NCBI GenBank assembly: GCA_050014595.1
Contig: JBEKDA010000003.1
Coordinates: 62,001 to 126,000, forward strand
Source: PALSA-129 sp050014595
GTDB taxonomy: Bacteria > Acidobacteriota > Terriglobia > Bryobacterales > Bryobacteraceae
Direction: 5' to 3'
Length of the DNA: 64,000 bases
Positions 1 through 8,200 of this stretch are shown piece by piece. The notes under the pieces were generated by a model. That model was not told where the DNA came from, searched no databases, and saw only the letters and a list, made by a program, of their open reading frames with translations. Numbering within the stretch: position 1 is the stretch's first letter; each line of letters begins with the position of its first letter. A program made the translations under genes and the position numbers.

Positions 1-765
1 GAAGACCAACCAACCGGTGTAGCCGACGGCCGCCAGGCCTTTCACGGCATCGGCCCAGTTGACGCGGCCGGGCTCCTCCAGCAACCGATCTTCGTTCTTG
101 AGATGGACCTGACGAATGCGGTTCTTCAATAAGGCGATGCCGGGTACGGCTTCCCCGGTGTGAGCGTACCTTTCCACATTGTCGAGGTCGTAATAGACCC
201 GCACACTGGGACGGTCCACCAGGTCGATGAGCTTGCGGTCGTCGGCGGGAGCATTGGAGGTCTCCATGCCGATGGTGACACCGCCATCGCGGGCGGCGCC
301 GGATACTTTTTGCAGCAGAGCCACCACCGGCCCGTACGATTGCTCCTGATCCATTTTGGGGCAGGTCTGCTCGAAGCACGCGGCCAGGATGGTCGTCGCA
401 TGCAGTGATTCCGCGGCCCGGATGGCGTTGCGCAGGTTCTCTTCCGCCGTGGGCTGAAGGAGCGAAGCTCCGGGCGGCCAGACTCCCGCCAGCGAAGGGG
501 TGGTCAATCCCGTTCGCTCGGCGGCGCGCTGATAGGCGGCCAGGGTTGCCTGGTCGCAGAGCGTAGTGCCCTTGAAATACACCTGCAACTCGACTCCGGA
601 GAGGCCGTGAATCTGCTTCGCCAAATCAAATACGGCGGGACCCGGATCGTTGACCATGTTGGCCTGACGATGGCCGAACTTCAGGGCGGCAGCGGCAGCG
701 CCCCGCATGCCAGCCGCGCCCGCGGCGGCGGCAAACGACGAAAGCAGAAACTGTCTGCGTTGCAT
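1..765 (-). CDS. Sugar phosphate isomerase/epimerase (TIM barrel), C-terminus off the window
   Basis: The reading frame is open from the ATG at 765 to the window edge (255 codons, no stop). The N-terminus is a Tat-type signal (MQRRQFLLSS then an Ala-rich stretch), so export or a lipid-anchored periplasmic location is likely. The body fits the AP-endonuclease-2-type TIM barrel of xylose-isomerase-like sugar epimerases: a GMETSNAP segment near residue 170, YYDLDN near 195 and RQVHLKNED near 222, which carry the acidic and histidine metal ligands in this family. It ends 11 bp before the next gene upstream on the same strand (Gfo/Idh/MocA), so the two are probably co-transcribed. The substrate cannot be read from sequence. 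Family call is firm; start is well supported by the Tat motif. Confidence 0.85.
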   Translation of the reverse strand, partial: MQRRQFLLSSFAAAAGAAGMRGAAAAALKFGHRQANMVNDPGPAVFDLAKQIHGLSGVELQVYFKGTTLCDQATLAAYQRAAERTGLTTPSLAGVWPPGASLLQPTAEENLRNAIRAAESLHATTILAACFEQTCPKMDQEQSYGPVVALLQKVSGAARDGGVTIGMETSNAPADDRKLIDLVDRPSVRVYYDLDNVERYAHTGEAVPGIALLKNRIRQVHLKNEDRLLEEPGRVNWADAVKGLAAVGYTGWLVF

Positions 766-776
766 GGTGGTCGCTC

Positions 777-1955
777 TTATGCGGGCAGATCATTCCAGTT
801 CATGATGCGGTGCGTGCGCAAAGATTTCTCGGCGAGCAGCACCAGCTTGATCGCGGTCTTGCCCATCTCCGGACTCACCGCAGGCGTGCCGCCGGTGCGC
901 AGGCTCTGCGCAAACCGCAGGTATTGCTGATAGGTCTCCGGATCCTGCGCCGAACCGACTGCGTTGGCGGTGGCTTCTTTGGGTGTGTTGTCCACTGCAT
1001 CCACGTAGCGCACCGCGCCGCCGCGGCTGCGAATGGCCACCCGGCCTTTTTCGGGCTCGGGTTCCATCACGCCCTCGCTGCCGATAATCACCATGCGGCG
1101 GCTGCCCGGGCCGGCATTCGGCGCGAACAGAGAGAAATCGAAGCTGAGCTTGACGCCGCTCTCGTATTCGACCATGACGGCGGCATGATCGACGGTTTCG
1201 CGCTGTTTGAAAACGTTGTTGCCGCCGGTCGCCGTCACGCGCGCCACCGCGCTGTTGATGATCCAGTTGAGCGTATCGAGTTCGTGAATGCCGTCTTCCA
1301 GAAGGGCGCTGCCCTCGGTGAAGGTGAGGTATCGCCAGTTGGTGGAAACACCGGTCTTCGGATCGGTGTACTTCCAACTGTTTGGATTCCAGTCGCCCCG
1401 GAAGAGATTGCCGCTGACGAACTGGATGGCGCCGATTTCCCCGGCGGCGGCCAGTTCGCGCATTTTCGCGGTGGTGGGAACCAGGCGCTTTTGAAAGCCG
1501 ATGTACAGTAGCTTCCCGGACGTTCGGGACGCGTCAATCATGCGGTTGGCGTCTTCCACGGTGGTGGCCATGGGCTTTTCGCACAATACCGGAAGCCCGC
1601 GGCCCAGAGCCGCGACGGTCGTCTCGGCGTGCAGGAAACTCGGGGTGATGACCACCACGGCATCGATATCGTTTCTTTCGCTGAGCAGCTTGCGATAGTC
1701 GGAATAGGTTGTCGCGCCGGGGGCCAGGCCGGCCCCCCGGGCGAGATTCGGCGGAGTGGGATCGGCCAGCGCCGCCACCTGGAATTGAGGCAATGTCTTG
1801 AGGATGGCCAGGTGGGCCCAACCTCGGGCTCCGGTGCCGATGATCGCGAGGCGAATGGGCTTCTCGGTCTGCGCATCCAGCGCGGCGGCGGCAGCGGCCA
1901 GCGCGGAACCTCCCGCTGTCGCCAGGAACGAGCGTCTGTTGGTTTGGTGGTCCAT
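777..1955 (-). CDS. Gfo/Idh/MocA family oxidoreductase with Tat signal
   Basis: 392 residues. The start at 1955 is preceded by AGGAG at a 6-nt spacing, and it places the twin-arginine motif (MDHQTNRRSFLATAGG) at the N-terminus; an upstream in-frame ATG at 1982 would put nine residues before it and lacks a ribosome site. The NAD(P)-binding Rossmann fold begins at IGTGARGWAH, and the family EKP signature (VLCEKPMATT) lies near residue 120. The C-terminal half is the GFO_IDH_MocA_C sheet domain. Secreted Tat-dependent members of this family are abundant in acidobacteria and act on sugars or cyclitols. It sits between the sugar isomerase and the FSA-type aldolase, which suggests one catabolic route, but the substrate is unknown. 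Confidence 0.9.
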   Translation of the reverse strand: MDHQTNRRSFLATAGGSALAAAAAALDAQTEKPIRLAIIGTGARGWAHLAILKTLPQFQVAALADPTPPNLARGAGLAPGATTYSDYRKLLSERNDIDAVVVITPSFLHAETTVAALGRGLPVLCEKPMATTVEDANRMIDASRTSGKLLYIGFQKRLVPTTAKMRELAAAGEIGAIQFVSGNLFRGDWNPNSWKYTDPKTGVSTNWRYLTFTEGSALLEDGIHELDTLNWIINSAVARVTATGGNNVFKQRETVDHAAVMVEYESGVKLSFDFSLFAPNAGPGSRRMVIIGSEGVMEPEPEKGRVAIRSRGGAVRYVDAVDNTPKEATANAVGSAQDPETYQQYLRFAQSLRTGGTPAVSPEMGKTAIKLVLLAEKSLRTHRIMNWNDLPA

Positions 1956-1991
1956 TTCAACTCCTAAGATATTAAATATCATATTGTGAGG

Positions 1992-2672
1992 TCAGCGGAC
2001 ACCGGCGTGGGCATCGGTGAAGAGCTTGGCCGGCGGCACTTTTTTCCAGTCGTCGAGGAACATGGCTAGGCCGGCGTCGGTCATGGAGTGCTTATAGAGC
2101 GCCTGCAGCATGTCCAACGGCATGGTGCACGCGTCGGCGCCCGCCAGCAGACAGTCGAGCACTTCCTTCACCGTGCGGATGCTCGCCGCCAGGATTTTGG
2201 TTTGGTAGCCGTAGCGATCGTAAATGGCGCGGATCTGCCGGACGAAAGTCAGGCCGTCGTCGCCCGCCAATTCCTTGCGGTGGATGAAGGGGCTGATGTA
2301 CGTGGCGCCCGCCTTGGCAGCCAGAAAGGCCTGCGTGGCGCTGAAACACAGCGTGACGTTGGTGCGGATGTTTTCGGCGGAAAGCCGCTTTACGGCCTTG
2401 AGGCCCTCGATCATGACCGGCACCTTGACCACGGCGTTGGGATGGAAGCGCGCGATGGCGCGGCCCTCGGCCACCATGCCTTCGGCGTCCAGGCTGACGG
2501 TCTCCACGCTGATGGGGCCGTCGACAATCGAGAAGATCTCGCGCAGCACGTCTTCGAAGGGGCGGCCGGTGGCGGCGATGTGAGTGGGGTTGGTGGTGAC
2601 CCCGTCCAGGATGCCCCAATCGGCGGCGGTGCGGATTTCGTCCGCTTTCGCGGTGTCGATGAAAAGTTGCAT
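1992..2672 (-). CDS. fsa: Transaldolase-like fructose-6-phosphate aldolase (TalC/FSA type)
   Basis: 226 residues, the length of the short transaldolase/FSA subfamily (about 210-230) rather than classical transaldolase. Visible signatures are MQLFIDTAKADEI at the N-terminus, GVTTNPTHIA near residue 25, and VVKVPVMIEGLKA near 82, whose lysine is the Schiff-base residue in the family. The enzyme class cleaves or forms fructose 6-phosphate from dihydroxyacetone and glyceraldehyde 3-phosphate in the cytosol, or acts as a transaldolase; the two activities cannot be separated by eye. A TATAAT box lies 9 nt before the ATG, inside the palindrome at 2686-2709 shared with the divergent transporter. Confidence 0.88.
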   Translation of the reverse strand: MQLFIDTAKADEIRTAADWGILDGVTTNPTHIAATGRPFEDVLREIFSIVDGPISVETVSLDAEGMVAEGRAIARFHPNAVVKVPVMIEGLKAVKRLSAENIRTNVTLCFSATQAFLAAKAGATYISPFIHRKELAGDDGLTFVRQIRAIYDRYGYQTKILAASIRTVKEVLDCLLAGADACTMPLDMLQALYKHSMTDAGLAMFLDDWKKVPPAKLFTDAHAGVR

Positions 2673-2685
2673 ACTCCGCAGATTA

Positions 2686-2709
2686 TAACATCTGAAATTT
2701 GATATGTTA
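2686..2709. promoter_or_regulatory. Palindromic operator over divergent promoters
   Basis: A 24-bp imperfect palindrome with outer arms TAACAT/ATGTTA and central AAATTT lies between the aldolase (minus) and MFS (plus) genes. It covers a minus-strand TATAAT (2687-2682) and a plus-strand TATGTT (2703-2708), each 8-9 nt from its start codon. The position suggests repression of both promoters by a dimeric regulator; the FCD/GntR gene at 4041 is the obvious candidate. Binding is inferred, not shown. Confidence 0.6.
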
Positions 2710-2716
2710 GGTGTGC

Positions 2717-4009
2717 ATGGCGTCTTCCAGCACCAGCAGCGCCGCGCCGGCCGGGGGCGTGATGCCTGCCGCGTGGCGGCAATACCGATGGCGCATCCTG
2801 GCGCTGCTGTTCCTGGTCACGGTGATCAACTTCGTCCATCGCCAGACGCTGTCGGTGGTGGCCCCGGTGCTGCGCGAGCAACTGCATCTCACCAATACCG
2901 ACTATGGACGGATCGTCTCGGCCTTCATGTTCGGCATGATGGTGGGCGAGTTTCCGGTGGGATGGCTGATGGACCGCATTGGCGCGCGCAACGGTTTTTC
3001 CTTCTCGGTAACGTGGTGGTCGCTGGCGGCGGCGCTGCACGCTTTCGCGCGCACGGCGTTCCAGTTTTCGGCCGTGCGGTTCTGGATGGGGTCGGGGGAG
3101 TGCGGTAATTTCTCGGGCGCAATGAAGGTGGTGTCGGAGTGGTTTCCGGCGCGCGAGCGGGCCTTTGCGGTGGGCGTCTTCAACGCCGGTTCGATGGTCG
3201 GTTCGCTCATCACTCCGCCGCTGATCGTTTATATCGCGCTGAATTTCGGCTGGCGCATGGCGTTTCTGGGGCCCAGCATTCTGGGGTTCGCGTGGGTGAT
3301 CCTGTGGCGCCGCATGTACCGGCCGCTCGATCGTCACCCGGGCGTGAGCGAGGCGGAGCGGGAGTATATCCGCGCCGGCCTGCCAAAGGTGGGGCCGCCG
3401 CCGGCCAACCGCGAACTGCTGCGGCACGCGCCGGCGTGGGGCCTGATTCTCTGCCGGTTGTTGGTTGGCCCGGTGATTCAGTTTTACTGGTTCTGGATGC
3501 CGGCGTACCTGTATCAGGCGCGCGGACTGAGTCTCACGGCGATCGGGATGTTCACATGGATTCCGTACCTGTTCGGCGACCTGGGCAGCGTGGGCGGGGG
3601 CTGGGTGGCAGGGTTCCTGATGCGACGCGGCGTGAGCCTGCCGGCCGCCCGCCTTGGGACCATGTGGACCGGCGCGGCCTGTTGCGCCCTGAGCGTCTGC
3701 GTGACGCTCGCGCCCTCCGCCGCTACCGCCATTGGGCTGATTTGCCTGGTGATGCTCGGCCACACGGCGCTTTCGGCTAACATGTTCGCGGCCATTTCCG
3801 ATATATTTCCGGACGGCGCGGTGGGGAGGTTTACCGGCCTCACCGGCATCGCCGGAGGCGTCAGCGGGCTTCTGTTTCCCCTGCTGACCGGCCACCTGGT
3901 AGACAAGCTGTCGTTCGCTCCGGTATTTGTGATCGCGGGAATGCTGCCCGCCGCAGGCGTGTTGTGCCTGGCGCTGTTGGGCCGCGGTTTCCGCAGGCTG
4001 TCAATTTAG
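2717..4009 (+). CDS. MFS transporter, anion:cation symporter (ExuT-like)
   Basis: 430 residues with about 12 hydrophobic segments. The motif DRIGARNGFS after helix 2 matches the MFS loop 2-3 signature, and NFVHRQTLSVVAPVL in helix 1 is typical of the ACS subfamily that moves hexuronates, galactonate, phthalate and related organic anions. The start at 2717 was chosen because a TATGTT box lies 8 nt upstream, a spacing seen repeatedly in this window; a GTG at 2711 and an ATG at 2762 are alternatives. It is divergent from a sugar aldolase and followed by a GntR regulator, so it probably imports the substrate of the local pathway. The exact substrate is not determinable. Confidence 0.85.
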   Translation: MASSSTSSAAPAGGVMPAAWRQYRWRILALLFLVTVINFVHRQTLSVVAPVLREQLHLTNTDYGRIVSAFMFGMMVGEFPVGWLMDRIGARNGFSFSVTWWSLAAALHAFARTAFQFSAVRFWMGSGECGNFSGAMKVVSEWFPARERAFAVGVFNAGSMVGSLITPPLIVYIALNFGWRMAFLGPSILGFAWVILWRRMYRPLDRHPGVSEAEREYIRAGLPKVGPPPANRELLRHAPAWGLILCRLLVGPVIQFYWFWMPAYLYQARGLSLTAIGMFTWIPYLFGDLGSVGGGWVAGFLMRRGVSLPAARLGTMWTGAACCALSVCVTLAPSAATAIGLICLVMLGHTALSANMFAAISDIFPDGAVGRFTGLTGIAGGVSGLLFPLLTGHLVDKLSFAPVFVIAGMLPAAGVLCLALLGRGFRRLSI

Positions 4010-4040
4010 TGCGCGAAATTGTACTCTGATAGGGAGCAGC

Positions 4041-4706
4041 ATGAAGAAGATTGACATTCCCAACAACCTCACGACGCTGGCCTATAACAGCATCCGGGAA
4101 TACATCCTGCAGGGCCGGCTCGACGATACGTCGCGGTTGACCGAGGATTTCCTCTCCAACCAACTGGGCATCAGCAAATCGCCCGTCCGCGAGGCGCTGA
4201 ACCGTCTGGAAGCCGAGGGCCTGATTCGCATCGAGCCGCGCAAAGGCGCCTACCTGCGACGGCTCACCACGGTCGAGATCAACGAACTCTACGACACTCG
4301 CGAGGCGCTGGAAGCGCACGTGGTCCGCACCGCCAATGTCACGCCGGCGCTGCTGGGGGAACTCCGCCAGTGCCTCAAGCGGCAGCGCATGCTGGTCAAG
4401 GCCAACGACAAGCCGCACTATATTCAGGAGGACGTGCGGTTCCACTCGCTGCTGGCGCAAGCCACTGGCAACGCGTATCTCTGCACCATCCTGAATAACA
4501 TCCAGAACCAGATCTGGCTGTCGCGCCGCAGTACCTACGACCTTTCCGGCAGCACCGCCCCGGATTTCCACGATGCCATCCTCAAGGCGCTCGAGCAGGG
4601 CTCCGGCGACGCGGCCGAACGTGCCATGCGGGATCACATCCGCACCGTACGCCAGCGCCTGCTGCAGTTCATGGAAGACCAGCAACCGGTCGGTGTAGCC
4701 GGCTGA
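4041..4706 (+). CDS. GntR-family transcriptional regulator, FCD subfamily
   Basis: 221 residues. An N-terminal winged helix-turn-helix (about residues 10-75; LGISKSPVREALNRLEAEGLI, then RKGAYLRR) is followed by an all-helical FCD ligand domain. FCD metal-type ligands are visible as DVRFHSLLAQATGN near 135 and DFHDAILKALEQGSGDAAERAMRDHI near 175-200. This class senses sugar acids or other organic acids. A GGGAG lies 4 nt before the ATG. It follows the MFS gene by 31 bp on the same strand, so it is probably the local regulator and may bind the palindrome at 2686-2709. Confidence 0.9.
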   Translation: MKKIDIPNNLTTLAYNSIREYILQGRLDDTSRLTEDFLSNQLGISKSPVREALNRLEAEGLIRIEPRKGAYLRRLTTVEINELYDTREALEAHVVRTANVTPALLGELRQCLKRQRMLVKANDKPHYIQEDVRFHSLLAQATGNAYLCTILNNIQNQIWLSRRSTYDLSGSTAPDFHDAILKALEQGSGDAAERAMRDHIRTVRQRLLQFMEDQQPVGVAG

Positions 4707-5070
4707 TTGAGCGGTGGCCGGGACATCCGCCGGACGGCCAAGCCGAGCCGAGCCAGCCGAAGTTCGATCCTCCTTTGACAAGTCCTCAATTCCGCCCGTG
4801 ACTTGGGGTCGCCTATATTCAGAATCAGACTCATGAAGGAAGACATCCGTTCGAAACTCGGCCGAGAGCTGGCTGAAGGCATCACCGCACGGCTTACTCA
4901 ATTTCGGGGAGTGGGCTACTTTGAATTTTCGCTCGGAAACGGCGTCAATAGACAACGCATTTGTCAGGCGGGTGAACCGCCGCCCGGCGCCGGTTGCCAA
5001 CCGCCGCGCAGGATACCATCCTGCCCCGCCAAACCCGCCGGGTGTAACCGCATCCCGCGAGTCTCAACAG
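4707..5070. other. Intergenic region without a convincing gene
   Basis: 364 bp between convergent genes. A short plus-strand frame from an ATG at 4833 begins plausibly (MKEDIRSKLGRELAEG) after a TATATT box, but it degenerates into a Pro/Cys-rich tail and overlaps the end of frr. I do not call it a gene; it could be the start of a decayed one. No clear terminator hairpin with a T-run was seen. Confidence 0.4.
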
Positions 5071-5676
5071 CTACTTGATTTCCAGAATGTCTTTCTCTTT
5101 GCCCTTGGCCGCGGCGTCGATCTTGCCCATGAAGAGGTCAGTCAACTTCTGGATTTCGTCGTGGGCCTTCATGTCGTCGTCTTCGGTGATTTTTTTGTCT
5201 TTCAGGAGCTTCTTCACGTTTTCGTTGCCGTCGCGGCGGATGTTGCGCACGGAAACGCGATGGTGCTCGGCGATGGCGTGCAGCTTCTTCACCAACTCCT
5301 TGCGGCGCTCCTCGGTGAGCGGCGGAATGGGCAGGCGGATGATCTTGCCGTCGTTGGCCGGGTTGAGGCCCAGGTCCGAAATCCGGATGGCCTTTTCAAT
5401 CGGCCCGATCTGCGAAATGTCCCAGGGCTGTATGGTGATCAGCGAAGGTTCCGGGACGTGCAGGTTGGCAACCTGGTTGAGCGGCGTCGGCGTGCCGTAG
5501 TAATCCACCCGGATATGATCCAAAATCCCCAGTGAGGCGCGCCCCGTTCGAATGGCCGCCATTTCGTGCTGCAGATCCGAGACGGCTTTTTCCATGCGGG
5601 CTTTCAGGTTGGCATCGACTTCCTTGATCGAGTTGAATGTGGAAGCGGCGGGTGCTGCGTGCTGTTCTGGCTTCAT
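5071..5676 (-). CDS. frr: Ribosome recycling factor
   Basis: 201 residues, about 15 longer than the usual 185 because of an N-terminal extension before the family start (KARMEKAVSDLQHEMAAIRTGRA). Further RRF signatures are VDYYGTPTPLNQVA, IQPWD, LPIPPLTEERRKELVK and VRNIRRDGNENVKK. It releases ribosomal subunits after termination together with EF-G. It is the last gene of the rplM-rpsI-rpsB-tsf-pyrH-frr run, 39 bp after pyrH, the arrangement common in bacteria. GGAG lies about 9 nt before the ATG. Confidence 0.97.
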   Translation of the reverse strand: MKPEQHAAPAASTFNSIKEVDANLKARMEKAVSDLQHEMAAIRTGRASLGILDHIRVDYYGTPTPLNQVANLHVPEPSLITIQPWDISQIGPIEKAIRISDLGLNPANDGKIIRLPIPPLTEERRKELVKKLHAIAEHHRVSVRNIRRDGNENVKKLLKDKKITEDDDMKAHDEIQKLTDLFMGKIDAAAKGKEKDILEIK

Positions 5677-5715
5677 AAGGACGGTGTCTCCGAATCGCCG
5701 TGAGCTTGCCCGGAG

Positions 5716-6423
5716 CTATTGAATCACTGTACCCACGGGCTCGCCCATCGACATACGCATTATATTGCCTGTTGTATTCAAATTGAAAACAATAATCGGA
5801 AGCTGGTTGTCCCGGCACATGGCTATGGAGGTGGCATCCATCACTCGCAGGCCCTGGGCCAGCACTTCGAGGTAGGTGATCTTGTCGTACTTGACCGCGT
5901 CCGGGAACTGCAACGGGTCCTTGTCGTAGACGCCATCCACGCGTGTGGCTTTGGCGATGATGTCGGCCTTGATCTCGAGCGCCCGCAGCGTGGCGGCGGT
6001 GTCGGTGGAAAAGTAGGGGTTGGATGTGCCCGCGGCGAAGATCACGATGCGGCCTTTTTCCAGGTGCCGCATGGCGCGCCGCCGGATGTACGGTTCGGCC
6101 ACCTGGCGCATTTCGATGGCGCTCATCACGCGCGTGGAAACACCGGCCTGTTCGAGCGCATCGGAAAGCGCCAGGGAATTGATCACGGTGGCTAGCATGC
6201 CCATGTGGTCGGCCGTCACGCGGTCCATCTTCTGCGCCGCCGCGGCCACGCCGCGGAAGATATTGCCGCCGCCCACCACCACCGCGATTTCGATGCCCGC
6301 CGCGGCCACATCGGCCACTTCCCGTGCCAGGCTCTTGACCTTTTCGGAGTCGATGCCGAACGATCCGGCGCCGGCCAACACCTCGCCGCTCAGCTTCAGC
6401 AGGATGCGTTTATAGGCGGGCAT
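5716..6423 (-). CDS. pyrH: UMP kinase
   Basis: 235 residues, normal length for hexameric bacterial UMP kinase of the amino-acid-kinase fold. Signatures are KRILLKLSGEVL at the N-terminus, VVVGGGNIFRG near residue 50, the DHMGMLATVINSLAL segment near 72, IFAAGTSNPYFSTDTAA near 130, and KATRVDGVYDKDP near 160. It phosphorylates UMP to UDP for pyrimidine nucleotide synthesis in the cytosol. The ATG directly abuts the stop codon of tsf, indicating translational coupling in the operon. Confidence 0.97.
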   Translation of the reverse strand: MPAYKRILLKLSGEVLAGAGSFGIDSEKVKSLAREVADVAAAGIEIAVVVGGGNIFRGVAAAAQKMDRVTADHMGMLATVINSLALSDALEQAGVSTRVMSAIEMRQVAEPYIRRRAMRHLEKGRIVIFAAGTSNPYFSTDTAATLRALEIKADIIAKATRVDGVYDKDPLQFPDAVKYDKITYLEVLAQGLRVMDATSIAMCRDNQLPIIVFNLNTTGNIMRMSMGEPVGTVIQ

Positions 6424-7062
6424 TTACGCCACGGCCGGGTTTTCGTGGCCCGCTTCCATCGCCGCCACATCGCCCACTTTGAAGCGGACGAAGCGCGCAA
6501 TGGTGATGTTCTCGCCCAGTTTGGCGATCTTGGTCTTCACCAACTGGCCCACCGTCAAGGTGGCTTCCTTCACGAACGGCTGTTCCAGCAGGCAGACTTC
6601 TTCGTAGAATTTGCCCAGGCGGCCCTCGACGATCCTGTCGAGAATCTTCTCCGGCTTGCCTTCGAGCACCGCGCGCGCCCGCGCGATTTCCCGCTCCTTG
6701 GCCAGCACTCGCTCGGTGACGTCTTCCTTGCGAATGAAGCGCGGATCGGCGGCCGCGATGTGCATGGCCACGTCGTGTACCAGCTCTTTGAAATCGTCGG
6801 TGCGCGCCACGAAATCGGATTCGCAGTTGATTTCCACCAGCACGCCCAGTTGCCCGCCGTGGTGGATGTAAGTCCCAATCAGGCCCTGCCGGGTCGCCCG
6901 CGCCGACTTCTTATCGGCCAGGGAAATGCCGTGCTTGCGCAGCACCACTTCCGCGTCGGCGATATCGCCCTTGGCTTCTACCAGAGCTTTCTTGCATTCC
7001 ATCATTCCCGCGCCGGTCCGGTCGCGGAGTTCTTTTACGAGTGCCGCGGTAATTTCCGCCAT
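6424..7062 (-). CDS. tsf: Elongation factor Ts (short form)
   Basis: 212 residues from the ATG at 7062 (MAEITAALVKELRDRTG). The short length matches the compact EF-Ts of Thermus and cyanobacteria rather than the roughly 280-residue E. coli form. Signatures are TGAGMMECKKAL, the conserved NCESDFVARTDDF, and MHIAAADP. It is the guanine nucleotide exchange factor for EF-Tu. The frame is open further upstream to 7164, but that part reads through a palindromic repeat and is not part of the protein. It lies downstream of rpsB, as in most bacteria. Confidence 0.96.
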   Translation of the reverse strand: MAEITAALVKELRDRTGAGMMECKKALVEAKGDIADAEVVLRKHGISLADKKSARATRQGLIGTYIHHGGQLGVLVEINCESDFVARTDDFKELVHDVAMHIAAADPRFIRKEDVTERVLAKEREIARARAVLEGKPEKILDRIVEGRLGKFYEEVCLLEQPFVKEATLTVGQLVKTKIAKLGENITIARFVRFKVGDVAAMEAGHENPAVA

Positions 7063-7084
7063 AAGATTGCGTCTCTTTGATTCC

Positions 7085-7162
7085 GTGGCAACCGCTCCCT
7101 TACGGTCGCGACTCCCATCAGAGCCGCGACTTGTCGCACGACCGGAAGGGAGCGGTTGCCAC
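7085..7162. repeat. 78-bp inverted repeat between rpsB and tsf
   Basis: Arms at 7085-7108 and 7139-7162 match at 23 of 24 positions (both read GTGGCAACCGCTCCCTT outward-in). The inner part can form a second hairpin between CGCGACTC and GAGCCGCG. A 17-bp stretch of the arm recurs at about 31838-31854. It separates two co-directional essential genes, so the transcript must carry it as a long hairpin. It resembles a dispersed palindromic element of this genome. Confidence 0.75.
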
Positions 7163-7171
7163 AATTAATTC

Positions 7172-8083
7172 CTAGTGTCCGGCCTCGCCGGCCGCCGGCT
7201 CCGCGCCCGGCTCGGCGGTTTCGGAAACGGGGCCCTTACGCTGCGATCCGGTGGCCGGATCGTCTTCCATGGCCAGGCTTTCGGCCATGATCTTCTCGGC
7301 GTACTTGGGGTCCACGTATTCGGTGTACTCCAGCATGCTTTCCTCGGCCGGGGCTTCGTCCTGGGCGATCTTGTCGGCCGCGAAATCCTGCTCGGTGGCC
7401 AGCGACCGGCCTTCCACCACGGCATCGGCGATCTTGCTGGCGAATAGGCGAATCGCGCGCAGCGCGTCGTCGTTGCCGGGAATCACGTAGTCCACTTCGT
7501 CGGGGTCGCAGTTGGTATCGACGATCGCCACCACCGGGATTCCCAGGCGGCGCGCCTCCTTCACCGCGATAGCTTCCTTGTTGGAGTCGATCACGAACAG
7601 GATATCGGGCAGCCCCGGCATATCCTTGATGCCCGCCAGGTTCTGATCCAGGTGCTTGCGCTCGCGCTCCAGCCGGATGACTTCCTTCTTCGGCCGGCCC
7701 GCGTATCCGCCTTCCACCGAGGCCATGGCTTCCAGTTCTTTCAGGCGCTTGATGGATTTCTGCACCGTCAGCATGTTGGTGAGCAGGCCGCCCAACCAGC
7801 GCTGGTTGACGTAGTACATCTGGCAGCGGGTGGCTTCTTCGGCGATGGCTTCCTGCGCTTGGCGCTTGGTGCCTACGAAGAGCACGTTCTTGCCCTGCGC
7901 GGCCATCTCGCCCACAAACCGGGCGGCGTCTTTGAACATCTTCAGAGTCTTCTGAAGATCGATAATGTAAATACCGTTGCGTTCCCCGAAGATGTACTCT
8001 TTCATCTTGGGATTCCAGCGCTTGGTCTGGTGCCCGAAGTGAACGCCCGCTTCGAGCAATTCTTTCATCGATATTGCCGGCAA
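7172..8083 (-). CDS. rpsB: 30S ribosomal protein S2
   Basis: 303 residues. The family start ISMKELLEAGVHFGHQT supports translation from the TTG at 8083, which follows a strong AGGAGGT by only 3 nt; an ATG at 8068 is too far from it. Other S2 signatures are WNPKMKEYIFGERNGIYIIDL, FVGTKRQAQEA, NQRWLGGLLTN and IPVVAIVDTNCDPD. Compared with the usual 230-260 residues it has an acidic, Glu/Ala-rich C-terminal tail of about 60 residues that looks disordered. It leads the rpsB-tsf-pyrH-frr part of the operon. Confidence 0.97.
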   Translation of the reverse strand: MPAISMKELLEAGVHFGHQTKRWNPKMKEYIFGERNGIYIIDLQKTLKMFKDAARFVGEMAAQGKNVLFVGTKRQAQEAIAEEATRCQMYYVNQRWLGGLLTNMLTVQKSIKRLKELEAMASVEGGYAGRPKKEVIRLERERKHLDQNLAGIKDMPGLPDILFVIDSNKEAIAVKEARRLGIPVVAIVDTNCDPDEVDYVIPGNDDALRAIRLFASKIADAVVEGRSLATEQDFAADKIAQDEAPAEESMLEYTEYVDPKYAEKIMAESLAMEDDPATGSQRKGPVSETAEPGAEPAAGEAGH

Positions 8084-8173
8084 AATACCTCCTAGTCAGC
8101 CACCGTCGCCCGCCACACGGCCCAAAGCGAGATTTGTGGGCGGATCGGAACGGATGGGCCGTTGTTACTGCAA

Positions 8174-8191
8174 TGGGGCCTCGCGGCCCCA
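8174..8191. other. Perfect 7-bp hairpin between rpsI and rpsB
   Basis: TGGGGCC and GGCCCCA pair around a 4-nt loop, 10 bp after the rpsI stop. No T-run follows on either strand, so it is not a standard intrinsic terminator. It may attenuate or stabilise the transcript between the two ribosomal protein pairs. Confidence 0.4.
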
Positions 8192-8200
8192 CGGAAAAAT

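Noticed and set aside
4833..5078. Short plus-strand frame before frr
   Set aside because: Plausible first 35 codons but a degenerate tail and overlap with frr; mentioned only in the gap entry.
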